Counted from the first letter of the stretch, positions 8,393-18,178 are shown. The stretch is DNA of 27,843 nucleotides from Spongospora subterranea f. sp. subterranea (GCA_049724395.1 JAUGWO010000193.1:1-27843), one strand, 5' to 3'. The notes: generated from the sequence alone by a model not told the origin. Made by a program: numbers and translations.

Positions 8393-8428
8393 TGGCCAAC
8401 AGGTATTCCCCAAAATCCCTGCCCACCC
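8393..8428 (-). repeat. SINE D scrap
   Basis: TGGCCAACAGGTATTCCCCA and the following bases match, in reverse, the region just after the B-box of SINE D (GTGGGCAG...TTTTGGGGAATACC). Only about 36 bases remain. Confidence 0.65.
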
Positions 8429-8986
8429 GTCTGGATGTCCACGGACCTTAATATCATGGGTTTGCCAAACTCAGGATATAGGGTACCATTATCATGGGTT
8501 AGCCCTGATCGGACCCTGTGGCGGTATATATTATATACCACAACGATCCTTTTAACCATAATTTCCAAAATATTGGTTTTACGGGAAAATTTGATCAGAA
8601 AAACCTGTGGAATGGCAAATTTTCTAACTACAAAATATATATTTTTTTTTCTGAAACTTTTTTAGTTTTTACAAAACCCAAATGCAAAATCACAAATTTT
8701 TCCAAAAGTTGACACTGACATTTGTATGGTGCGGTGTATAATATGCGTCATCCAGACACAACCTAAATACTGTGAAGTGCAGTACAATGGGGTTACGGCA
8801 AAATGTCATTTTGGAACTCCCCGAGAAGCAGATAAGAACAGGGAACAGGTACCGTCTGTCAACGTCAAAATGCGAACGCTTCAAAAATGTCGCATGGGCT
8901 TCGGCAAGGCGAATCCGCATCTGTGTTGCCGCTCTCATATCAATCTACAACTCCCTGATAGCAATCGGCGAGCAAGCAGACTTCCT
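8429..8986. other. Unassigned sequence between mobile elements
   Basis: No recognised gene. Frames on both strands are fairly open near 8690-8986. On the minus strand MRIRLAEAHATFLKR has a protein-like look but fits no family I can name. A T-rich/A-rich patch lies at 8640-8700. It may be the remains of a DNA transposon around the Harbinger fragment, or of the interrupted ankyrin locus. Confidence 0.35.
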
Positions 8987-8997
8987 TGTTATTGCTT
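8987..8997. repeat. Target-site duplication, left copy, of SINE D2
   Basis: TGTTATTGCTT, repeated exactly at 9457-9467. Confidence 0.9.
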
Positions 8998-9456
8998 TGC
9001 TGAAGCTTGGTTCTGGTCTGTTCCGGTTGGTGGCAGGTTAGGACCAGGTCAGTTTGATTGAGTTCGAAAAGCCCGTGGGCAGAAATTTTGGGGAATACCC
9101 TGAGGTTGGCCAGCCAATACGGAAGGAGAGCGAAGGTTGCTGAGCATGGGACCAACGAACCTCTTGAGAAATAGACAGCTGATTTGTAATGATGCGACTT
9201 GGGCTAAAGCATTGTGGTGTTCCGTACAGGGAATTTCCCCCGTGTCCCAATGGTTAGGGGGTTTTAGTCAATCGGGTCATGGGATCAACCTCACACTATC
9301 ACAATGTCGGTCAGATTGCAGAAAATTCAGCGAAGGTAATATTGTCTAGCGAATGAGCTTTGACATCAAGAATCGTCTTAGCCCTCTTGTAGATATGGTA
9401 ATACAAACCTGGCACCAAAATGCCCAACACAATCACAAAAAAAAATAACAAAAAAA
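8998..9456 (+). mobile_element. SINE D copy 2, full length
   Basis: The best-preserved copy in the window, 459 bases with perfect 11-base duplications. The 5' head is GCTTGGTTCTGGTCTGTTCC with the box GGTGGCAGG and a B-box-like GAGTTCGAAAAGCCC. In the middle, CCAATGGTTAGGGGGTTTTA and GGGATCAACCTCAC (about 9246-9296) look like a second tRNA-type A/B box pair. From about 9225 the sequence matches the LINE 3'UTR. It ends with GGCACCAAAATGCC (hairpin), CAACACAATCAC and an A-rich tail broken by TAAC. It should have been transcribed by RNA polymerase III and copied by the LINE machinery. Confidence 0.88.
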
Positions 9457-9467
9457 TGTTATTGCTT
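9457..9467. repeat. Target-site duplication, right copy, of SINE D2
   Basis: Pairs with 8987-8997. Confidence 0.9.
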
Positions 9468-9591
9468 CCGTTAGCAATTCTTTGGCTTGCAAGTTCCGGT
9501 TTAGTTGCTCTAAAATACGGCTCCAGAAATCACAGCCAACCAGCTGTGGCATAGCCAACTCAAGCCCTTGCCACTACTCTTGGAATGAAAT
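9468..9591. other. Unassigned sequence between two SINEs
   Basis: This is the continuation of the pre-insertion sequence left of SINE D2. The plus frame open before the SINE (from about 8772) stays open across this stretch when one duplication copy is counted. No domain is recognised, and the opposite strand is also open in part, so no gene is called. Confidence 0.35.
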
Positions 9592-9998
9592 AGCTTGGTT
9601 CCTGTCTGTCCCGGTTGGTGGCAGGCATGTCCGGGTGAGTGTTAGGCATGAGTTCGAAACCCCGTGAGTGATGGAATTTTGGGAGACCCCCCAAGGTTGC
9701 ATCCAATACGGAAAAGTAGAGTGAATGTTGAGCACGAAGGTCTGACCACGTGGCCACTAATGAATGTGGGACAGCGAGCTGCTTGCAGTAAACTCGGAAA
9801 CTCTGGATAGGCAATGTAATCAGGTGGGGGCAGGTCCCATTCGGTGTGGTCGTTAGGACAGATTATGTTGCTGAATCCAGCTGGTCTAATAGGTTCCTTC
9901 ATTGGATACCCAAGCTTAGCCCTTGCGGAACTAGGGAAAGCCCGGTTACACAAAATCAATGCCATAAGAACCCGCGATCCTTTTTACCGACATACCAT
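9592..9998 (+). mobile_element. SINE B copy 2
   Basis: A 407-base SINE in the plus orientation, very similar to SINE B1 (3601-4024, reversed). It has the head AGCTTGGTTCCTGTCTGTCC, A-box-like GGTGGCAGG, B-box GAGTTCGAAACCCC (about 9650), the shared body, and the end AACCCGCGATCC followed by a degenerate ACCGACATACCAT tail. A decayed duplication is possible (TTGGAATGAAAT on the left, TTGGCAGAAAT on the right). It lacks a stretch near the 3' end that B1 has (CTACTTGTAGCGGCCAGGCG region). Confidence 0.82.
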
Positions 9999-10299
9999 TT
10001 TGGCAGAAATTTGGACAGAAGCACCGTGCAAATTTGCGACCAATTTTGGTCAGAAAAAGAAGCACCGGTAGAAGACGCATATTCACATTCTTGGGCAAAT
10101 TTGTGATTTGCCACGGAGTTTGCCAAACCAGTGGAGATGCCCTCAGGCCCACTTATCACTCATGCGTGGTTATCTGGCACGCCCTAATACCACGAGGGGT
10201 CACGCTCCTTGATTTGTGTCGTTCATTGTTTTACTGATGGTACTGATGGTATTGAATCCGATAATATTGATTTTTGGTGCCGGATTCCTCTTTCAAATT
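9999..10299. other. No gene seen
   Basis: Flanking sequence with the short imperfect palindrome GGGCAAATTTGTGATTTGCC (about 10093-10112), of the kind seen at ends of DNA transposons, and a duplicated TGATGGTAC near 10235. No coding call. Confidence 0.35.
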
Positions 10300-10604
10300 T
10301 GGGTCCAAACTGCCCTTAATGAGGCAATTGAAAACGGGTCGCTATAGTCTATTTATGTTGGCCAATACTGTACTATATGACTAATCGAATGATTTAGAGA
10401 TGAATTCGCTGAGGAATTGGCCACGACATTTTAACCCGAGTGCAGTTCCTCCCGTCTTTGTTGAACGTGTCATTGGTCGGAATCAGTTTTGGAACGAGGC
10501 ACACATCAGTTACAAGATCACCGTTCTTGATTTAGCACTTCTCTACTGCCGGTAATTTCGACTTGACAATGGTTTCTATTTCCTCCTTGATGTCAATACA
10601 ATAG

Positions 10605-10868
10605 AGAAAATGTCGCCATTATTCTGATAGATAGAGGGGCCGACATATTCACACAGGATGAATTCGGGAATACTCCATTGCACATCGCCGCTGGTCAGGG
10701 CCTGTAATATATTCCATATGATATGTCATTACCCCTTATCTGACACCTTAATAGAAATATCGCCGTCATAAAGCTCTTGGAAAAAATCAAAATGACAAAA
10801 CCACAAGCTCTTGACCTCCAAAACAATGCTGGTAAAACTCCACTCCATTTTGCAGTGGACTGTGATCG
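10605..10868 (+). pseudogene. First two intact-looking ankyrin exons of the array
   Basis: Exon 10605-10703 encodes ENVAIILIDRGADIFTQDEF and GNTPLHIAAGQGL. Exon 10755-10868 encodes NIAVIKLLEKIKMTKPQALD and LQNNAGKTPLHFAVDCDR. They are joined by a 51-base GT-AG intron in phase 2 with no stop across the junction. The exon before them ends YKITVLDLALLYCR at 10551. This is the best-preserved part of the locus. Confidence 0.65.
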
Positions 10869-10928
10869 GTTGGTCGTATAGAGTGTTTAAGGGTGATCTG
10901 CTGTCAATATTTACTACTGATTGTTCAG

Positions 10929-13229
10929 GAAAGTGGTGATCAAGACTCTGTTGGATGGAGGAGCCAATCCCATTATGATCGTTGATAATTGGGCAATACA
11001 GCACTGCACCTGGCGATGGAACGAAAACTGTAGACTGCAATAATCTGTGGACATTGCAACTCATCTGATTGAGATCTCACAGAAGTGGTCAGATAATTAT
11101 CGATATAATTGAGGTGATAAAGGCAAAGGCTGTCGATTTTCTGGGCCATAATGAGATGACGAATCCCTCTGGGTGTTCGTGTGGAACAATGGACCATGAT
11201 GTCCTGTATATGCTTAATAGGTGTGTTGAAATAATGGATGACGCTGATCTGATCTCACAGGGACCGAAATGATATCGGTAAAGCGACGTCAAAAATAATC
11301 AACCTCAGGAACAATATGGGTCGCACTGCTCTCTCACATGCAGTTTGTTATCATCGGTTGGTCAATTTAGTGTCTGGGTCTGGTTAGCGCCTTCAATAAC
11401 GAGTTTTAGTAAGGAGATCATCCGAATTCTGTTGGATCTCGGTGCCGATCCCACAATGACAGATATTAATGGCAATACAGCACTGCACCTGGCGATAGAA
11501 CGAAACCTGTAGCCTCCTGATGAATTTTCAAAATTGCAACTTATCTGATGGAGATTTCACAGAAGTGGCCAAATCATTTTCGAAATAATTGAGGCTGCGA
11601 AGGCACAATCGATGTTCTGGGCCAAAATGGGACGATGGAGACCTTCTTTGTGTTTGAGTGGACAACTGAATGGCTTGTACATTGTAAAATGAATCATTCC
11701 TCAGCCAAACGAGATTCGAGTTTAAAACTACTCAATATCAGGGGGCGCACTGCTCTCTTACATGCAGTTTATTATCGTCGGTTGGAAAATTTACTGTCTG
11801 GGTCTGGTTAGGCCTTCAATAATGAGTTTCAGTGAGGAGATCTCTCGAATTCTGTTGAATGTCGGTGCCGATCCCACAATAACAGATATTGATGGCAATA
11901 CAGCACTGCACTTGGCGATACAAGAACAACTGTAGACTGCTGTAATCTGTGGAAATAGCAACTCATCTGATTAAAATCTCCCAGAAGCGATAGGATCATT
12001 ATTTGATATACATTCAAGCGCCAAGGGCAAATCTGTCGATATTCTGGGCCTCAATGAAGATGATGAATCTGGGTGTTCGAGTGGAACATTGATCATGATG
12101 GCCTGTCAATTTCTATCAGAATGTTGAAATCATTCAAATTGTTGATGTGATCTGGGCCATTAATGTCAAAAAATTTCATCCTCAAAAACAATGAACTGCT
12201 CTCTCACATGCAGTGATCGTTGGTTGGTCAATTTACTGTCTAGGTCTGAAATTAATGATTTTCAGTGAGAAGATCTCCCGAATTCTGTTGAATCTCGGTG
12301 CCGATCCAAAAATAACAGATATTGAGGGCAATACAGCACTGCACCTTGCGATAGAACGAATCTGTAGGCTGCAATAATCTGTGATAAATTGCAACTCATC
12401 TGATTGAGACATCACAGAAGTAAAGAGGTCATTATTGATATAATTGAGGCGGCGAAGGCACGATGTTCTGGGTCAATGTGGGATGACTCAACCTTCTTTG
12501 TATTTGAGTGGACAACTGATTCATAATGTCCTGTATATTGTAAATCCGAGTGTCGAAAAATTCATTCGCTGAATGATCCCATAGGGACCGAGATGCCAAA
12601 CGAGATTCGACTTTAGAACTACTGAAACCTCAGGAACAATAAGGGGCGCACTGCTCTCTCACATGCAGTTTATTATCGTCGGTTGGTCAATTTACTGTCT
12701 GGGTCTGGTTAGCGCCTTCAATAATGAGTTTCAGTGAGGAGATCTCCCGAATTCTGTTGGATCTCGGTGCCGATCCCACAATAACAGATATTGATGGCAA
12801 TACAGCACTGCACCTGGCGATACAAAAAAAACTGTAGACTGCTATAATCTGTGGAAATTGCAACTCATCTGATTGAGATCTCACAGAAGTGATGAAGATC
12901 ATTATTGATATAATTAAAGCGGCGAGGGCAAAGGCTGCTGATATTCTGGGCCATAATGAGATGACGAATCCCTCTGGGTGTTCCAGTGGAACAATGAATC
13001 GTGATGGCCTGTATATTTTTGAATAAGTGTGTTGCAATCATTGAAGTCGTTGATCTGATCTCACAGGCGGGACCGAAATGCCATCGGTGAAGCGACGTCA
13101 GAAATATTGAACCTCAGGAACCATGAGGGGCAAACTGCTTTCTGGATAGCAGTTAATCTTAATCGGTTGGTCAAATTTACTGTCCTGGTCTAATCACCCA
13201 CATCAATGATGGTGTCTGTATATCTCCAG
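10929..13229 (+). repeat. Five tandem ankyrin gene units of about 425-495 bases
   Basis: Unit starts, taken at the 99-base repeat exon, are 10929, 11410, 11833, 12266 and 12735. Each unit holds exon A (ankyrin core), an intron ending in TCTCACAG, exon B (QIIIDIIEAAKAK..., about 138 bases), a 40-base intron, exon C (IINLRNNMGRTALSHAV, 96 bases) and an intron beginning GTTGGTCAATTTA. Introns and exons are duplicated together, so the units arose at DNA level. Inner units have lost bases in exons B and C. Confidence 0.78.
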
Positions 13230-15637
13230 TGGTAATATCGCCAACATTCTTTTTCTTAATGGTGCCGATCCCACTATATCGGATAACTATGGGGACTCAC
13301 CATTGCACATTCATTTGCCAACTGACATGTATGTCGCCCAAATCTCACAAAATATTCAAATATTTACTGATGTGCTCACAGGACAGACGAAATGATCATT
13401 TTGATGATCGAAAATATTGATGTCAACCACGTGAACAGGCATGGAAACACTCTTCTCCGATATGCAATTAAAACAAACGGTTGGTCGTAATCAGTGTTGG
13501 ATATTGATCAGCGCCTCAATAAAACTGATAATTTAGGGAAGTTTTGGTCAAACATCTGTTGAAGAGAGGCGCCAATCCTATCATTCCTGATAGGAATGGG
13601 AATTCAGCACTTCACCTGGCAATAGTGTTCGGACTGTATCATGAACAGTTCAAATGTTGATTTATCAAAATAGCTTATTGATATTTCTACAGAAGTGAGC
13701 AGATCATCATTGATATAATTGAAGCGGCGAGTCCAAAACCAATCCACCTTGTGCTCCAGAATCCGATGACAACACGATTCTATGCGTGTTTTATTCAACA
13801 ATTGCTTGATCGCCTGTATATTGCTCATATATCGGTCTGGCACATTGAAGACCCTGATTTGATCTCACAGAAACCCAGATGTCATCTCTAAAATAATGGC
13901 TCTCTCGTGCGACGCTATAATCAATTCGAGGAACCATTAATGGCCAAACTGCTTTCTTTTTGGCAGTTCGTTTTAATCGGTTGGTCAAATCCTCTGTCTG
14001 GCTCTGATCCGCGAATATACTAAGGTCTCGTATCCCCAGTTTTAATGTCGCCCGAATTCTGTTGGAGAACGGTGCCGATCCCACAATAGCGGATGATAAT
14101 AGGAATACGCCATTGCACTATATTCTATATAACCTGTGCGTGAATCAAAATCTCATCAAACACTCCAACAGTTACTGATGTTCTCAAAGAACAGACGATT
14201 CTATTCTGTCAATGATACAAAATATTGATGTCAATTACCGGTACAATGATGGCTCCACTCTTTTCCATTGTGCTATTAAGTATCGTCGGTTGGTCAATTG
14301 ATATTGTGTGGACACTGATCGGCCCCTCAATTACACTGATTGGTTAGGGATGTGGTGGTTATGAAATTGTTGAAGAGAGGCGCCAACCCCAATATTGCTA
14401 ATTCTCATGGGTACACAGCACTGCACCTGGCGATAGTGCATAATCTGTACACAGCTTTAATCTTGTTATTTTTACCAAAAATCTCATGTTCAATCTCATA
14501 GAAGTGGAGAGACCATTATATCTATACTTGAGGCGGCAACGCCAAGAACGGCCGACATTCTGGGTCCAGACGGGATGACGGATCCCTCAGTGTGTTCGAG
14601 TGGAGAGTTAGTTCATAATCGGCTGTATATTGTTGATGGGTGTGTCGAAATCATTGAAGTCGCTGATTGATCTCACAGGGACCGAGATGTCAACCGTCAG
14701 GCCACGTCAGAAATAATCAATTTCAGAAACCAAAAATGGCAAACTGCTCTGTTTCTGGCAGTTACTCATGCACGGTTGGTAGAAATTACAGTCTGGTTCT
14801 GATCACATCTTCAATAGTGAGTTTTTGTATTTCCAGTTTTGATATCGTCCAGATTCTTCTGGAGAGAGGTGCCGATCCCAATATAGCAGATATTGATGGG
14901 AACACACCATTGCACACCCATATGCCAACTGAATTGTATATCGCCCAAATTCCAACATATATTGAAATACCTACTCATGTGCCAACAGGACAGACGAAAT
15001 CATCATATCAATGATTGAAAATATTGATGTCAACCACGCGGGCAATGTTGGGGCAACACTTCTTCAGAGGGCTATTGAGTGTAATCGGTTGGTCAAATTC
15101 ATATTTGACCCCTGATCATCCCCTCAATCAAACTGATGTCATAGAGAAGTTGTGGTGAAGTATTTGTTGAAAAGAGGTGCCAATCCCCATATTCCTGATC
15201 TTAATGGGAATACAGCACTGCACCTGGCGATATATCATAACCTGTAGACTGCTATACTGTGTATATAGTCAAAAATATCTGATTGAGATCTCACAGAAGT
15301 AAGCAGATCATTATCGATATAATTGAGGCGCCGCCGTTCCTTCTTATGGAACAGGATGAACGAAGGAACGTTATAAGAGATTGTGTGGATTCTTGATCCC
15401 TTTTGGCCGGTCATTGTCAACACATATGTCCAAAACATCAACACCGCTGAATTGATACCTCAGGAAATTTTGTCGAATATTCGGTGTGGAGTGTCCAACA
15501 ATAAACACACTCAAAAATCATGATGGTGAAACTGCACTCGATTGGGCAATCTTCAGACAGCGGTTGGTGGAAATCTGCGCCTGGTCAACCCCATCAACCA
15601 CTTGTGCTAATCTAACGTCATCAAAGGGATGACCTAT
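13230..15637 (+). repeat. Three higher-order ankyrin repeats of about 800 bases
   Basis: The starts are 13230, 14040 and 14837 (spacing 810 and 797). Each carries five blocks in order: an ankyrin exon of the type ILLERGADPNIADIDGNTPL; a short exon around ENIDVNH; an exon KLLKRGANPNIANSHGYTAL; an IIIDIIEAA exon; and a closing exon ending in a (N/R)RLV-type helix. This is a larger duplication unit than in the preceding five copies, made from two ankyrin pairs. Confidence 0.72.
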
Positions 15638-15645
15638 TTGACGTT

Positions 15646-15861
15646 TTATCGACCAGCTGGAGATGGAGAGTAGGATACTGAAAACCGTTCCTCAAACGCA
15701 GCAAGGTTCAATTTGACCACATTGAAGCCGTCAAAATACAATGGCAACTTTTGCTTATTTCGGCAATTTTCCAGCCAGAGCATGGTTTCCTCGTCGAATG
15801 ATAATGAAAGTCGGTCACCAGAGTCGCAGTACTTAAAATGCAGAGACAACTATTGATCCAT
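15646..15861 (-). CDS. Small unrecognised open frame
   Basis: An open frame of 67 codons from ATG 15849 ends with TAA at 15646. The peptide (SLHFKYCDSGDRLSLSFDEE...) has a protein-like composition, with Trp, Cys and charged residues evenly spread, but matches no family I know. Upstream in the same frame lies a second ATG (15861-15859) followed two codons later by TAG, so the true start is either 15849 or in an exon further right. It lies just past the ankyrin array and reads towards it. Confidence 0.3.
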
Positions 15862-15924
15862 TTGTCTTTTGTAAGCTTCTAATGATCCCACTAACAATGG
15901 CTAAGAAACCCCTCTAGATTGCTA

Positions 15925-16190
15925 ATGTATGCCAGCTAATACGGAAGTAGGGGCAGGTTGAGCATGGAAGGAACGAACCTCTGGAAATAAAGACAACTGA
16001 TTTGAAAAGATGCGACTTAGACTCAGTGCATTGTGGTGTTTAAGCCCGGTTCCTATCTATCCCAATGGGACACCTTGTGATCGGGTCAGTGTTAGACTTG
16101 GTGCACGAAAACCCCATGGGCTGGGATTTTGGGACTTTTCCTGAGTTATCCAGCTAATACAGGAGTAGAGCACAGAGTTGATCACGAAAC
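15925..16190 (+). mobile_element. Two degraded SINE D heads in tandem
   Basis: The first part (15925-16041) matches the body of SINE D (CCAGCTAATACGGAAG, GAACCTCTGGAAATAAAGAC, ATTGTGGTGTT). The second part (about 16043-16185) matches its 5' head and following bases (GGTTCCTATCTATCCCAATG, GTGCACGAAAACCCCATGGG). So the 3' portion of one copy is joined to the start of another. Both are strongly diverged. Confidence 0.6.
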
Positions 16191-16390
16191 TACAGTTGGA
16201 GGTAATGACGACAAAGTCAGCAGCATCAGGACACAATTCGAAGAACCGACAACCAAGGGAACTATGTCACGCGAACGAGCGACGACCCAAGATCAGATGG
16301 CGTCACCCACGGGGCAACTCAAGGCTTCCTTGGCCCTATTTGTAGATAAGGGCACTACTTACCCGGGCAGAATTTGCCGAAAACATAATT
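16191..16390. other. No gene seen; a SINE tail-like scrap
   Basis: The bases TTGGCCCTATTTGTAGATAA (about 16330-16349) resemble the pre-tail region of SINE D. Nothing else is recognised. Confidence 0.35.
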
Positions 16391-17959
16391 GTTAGGGGCG
16401 AGCAGATTCGATGATATAAACCAACTTCTGAATTGATAACGAGTAAACGGTGATGCAAGGAGTTGACGAGCATGGCCAAGAAGTCATTCTTGTCAAAAAA
16501 CTGCGGCGAAACCGCGGCGGAGCTGCGAATGTTAAGAATATTTCCAACGTCACCGCCTCCTTTAAATAGGGTCCGGCTTGGATGGATAATCCATGAAACC
16601 GACGAATCGTTTCCTTTAAATCTGGTGTGGCAACAAGGCTACGTGCGGCCTGTGCGCTGCCGTTCGGTCGACAGTGGCCAGGACGGAATAGAGGAGAGAT
16701 AACGAGAGAGAAAGAGAGAGTGTATTTATTAGGAGTGGAAAGAGTACCAATAGTTACAGGTCGAGGAGTAGCACATTCGCGTCTGTTAAAACCAGGCTCT
16801 GGAGGAGTTCCAGAGAAAGTGGCTCCACGGGACGTGCTTGTAGATAAAATTTCACAAGATGAGGAGCATCTTAAACAATTGAGATAAACGGCTCCCAAGT
16901 AAAATCCGATGGCTGCCAACTGATCAAGAGTTCAAATTTCACCCGAATTAGTGTTGCGCCTCAAATTGCAAATTGAAGATACGCTATAGGTAGCGCCTTG
17001 TGATGCGTTATTGTGCAAGAGAGGTGTGGTGAAGTTGAGGGTCTTGTCATGGTAATACATCAGACGTTGGGCTTGCATTGCCGAGATGCCCGAAGTGATC
17101 AAATTGTTACCGTGCGCGTTGACCACGTCAACAATCTGTGCTTGACCGAACCACTTAACATAGGGTTTTCTACTCCGACTCGATTGAAGAGTAGAGCACA
17201 AATCGCGTAAAATTATATGAGAACGATGCTTCTGTGCGCGTTGTTTGGATACACGATCAACCACTTCCTTGTGCATGAAATCCAGAGTGTCAGAAAGGTC
17301 GACAGTGATCTCATTGATTCGCTGTGGAGCTATAGGCACACCAACAATGGTGTCACTGTGAGGAATGAAATTGACGACAATAAACAAAAAGGATGCAGAC
17401 CTGTTAAAAAAGGGTGACGGGTAAGAACCCGATCTTGGGACGAAAACGATGGTTGGACGATATTGACGAGAGGAAGAATATACGGCCAATTGTCATCGAA
17501 CGGAAGGCTGAACTCCGACTATGGTTTTTTAGAGTGGATAGAATATGTCGGTAGACGATTTCTACGGTCCCGTTGGCCCATGGAGTGTAGGCGGTAGTGA
17601 AGTGTCTGGCGATATGTAGACGTGAGCACAATTCATTAACACCACTGTTCTTGAAAATGCGATCCCTGATCAGAAACGTGTTGATAAACTATCCAGAACC
17701 TCTTGAACCCGTCGATAAGAGCGAATACCCACCGTGAAATGATCGGCGTGTTCGCAGGCGACCAATTCGACGAAAACAGCTGAGATCGTGATGTGCTTGG
17801 TTGACTTTGATTTAGAGATGTATAACATTCATAGTGTAAAACAGTGTTAGGTTTAGACGCATGAATAGCTGAAACCATACGGTCGGGGCACAACGGCACC
17901 ACGAACCCATAAACAGTGGAGGCAGTCAGAAACAAATTCTTGTATATCTCCCACCATAT
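16391..17959 (-). mobile_element. Older Ty3/gypsy fossil: integrase and chromodomain end
   Basis: Minus-strand debris of a Ty3/gypsy element. From right to left there are the lead-in to the integrase core (KPNTVLHYECYT, about 17850), a core block with ALIDGFKRFW and VSDQGSHF (about 17640-17730), the late core motif TTAYTPWANGTVEIVYRHIL (about 17550-17600), a basic post-core stretch, and a chromodomain-like end near 16850-16940. It is strongly decayed, with many breaks. It ends exactly at the LTR of the younger chromovirus at 17960, which suggests that the younger one landed in it. The purine-rich AAAGGAGGCGG near 16560 (minus strand) may be its 3' priming tract. Confidence 0.7.
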
Positions 17960-18178
17960 TGTAACATACATCGGTATACACTGGTCAGGTGGATTACTAT
18001 AGATGCTATTTACACACAATAGATGTTCCTATTCCGAGCCAATATACTCTCTGTGTATTAGATCCGATATCTGGTCCGTAAAGTCCGTCAGGAACTCCGT
18101 TGCCAGCTATATCCAATACAATAGGGTAGCCTGTCGTAGGCTATAACATAGGGTCAATACGTTGACACATATGTTACA
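17960..18178 (-). repeat. 3' LTR of the chromovirus
   Basis: 219 bases with inverted TGTAACAT/ATGTTACA ends. One base differs from the other LTR (C against A, 14 bases from the right edge). Confidence 0.95.

Larger units (their letters stand above)
10300..15637 (+). pseudogene. Ankyrin-repeat locus of tandemly duplicated exons
   Basis: At least twelve ankyrin exons in tandem, all on the plus strand. A typical repeat exon is 99 bases (for example 11410-11508) and encodes KEIIRILLDLGADPTMTDIN followed by GNTALHLAIERNL. Introns are GT-AG, tiny and mostly in phase 2. Examples: 10552-10604, 10704-10754, 10869-10928, 11030-11082, 11221-11260 (40 bases) and 11357-11409. Ankyrin repeats bind other proteins; nothing here shows the partner, and no signal peptide or other domain is visible. 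Several exons carry indels: two extra bases in exon 10929-11029, one base short before the splice site near 12362, and one base short near 11610. The array therefore looks like a decaying gene. With the upstream exons at 7425-7750 it would form one gene split by mobile DNA. A working gene with unusual splicing is not excluded. Confidence 0.7.

Noticed and set aside
7709-8665. A 318-codon plus-strand open frame
   Set aside because: It runs through a reversed SINE tail, an LTR-like block, more SINE, a Harbinger fragment and a SINE scrap. It is a chance chain of open segments; only the Harbinger part is protein-derived.
8521-8700. AT-rich patch that could be a replication origin or matrix-attachment site
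   Set aside because: Composition alone does not support either; no motif was seen.
9844-10237. Several overlapping small frames on both strands
   Set aside because: They start inside SINE B2 and run into flanking non-coding sequence.
10929-15637. Regular repeats suggestive of a CRISPR or satellite array
   Set aside because: The units translate to ankyrin repeats with GT-AG introns at constant places; spacing and content are not CRISPR-like.
15859-15864. In-frame TAG shortly after an ATG (Met-Asp-Gln-stop) ahead of the small minus frame, hinting at TAG read as Gln
   Set aside because: The long frames in this window end in all three stops and contain no in-frame TAG at conserved Gln sites. 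One decayed small frame is no evidence for a variant code.
16129-16395. An 88-codon plus-strand frame
   Set aside because: Its first half is SINE D sequence and the rest is Thr/Gln/Glu-rich with no family; no support as a gene.
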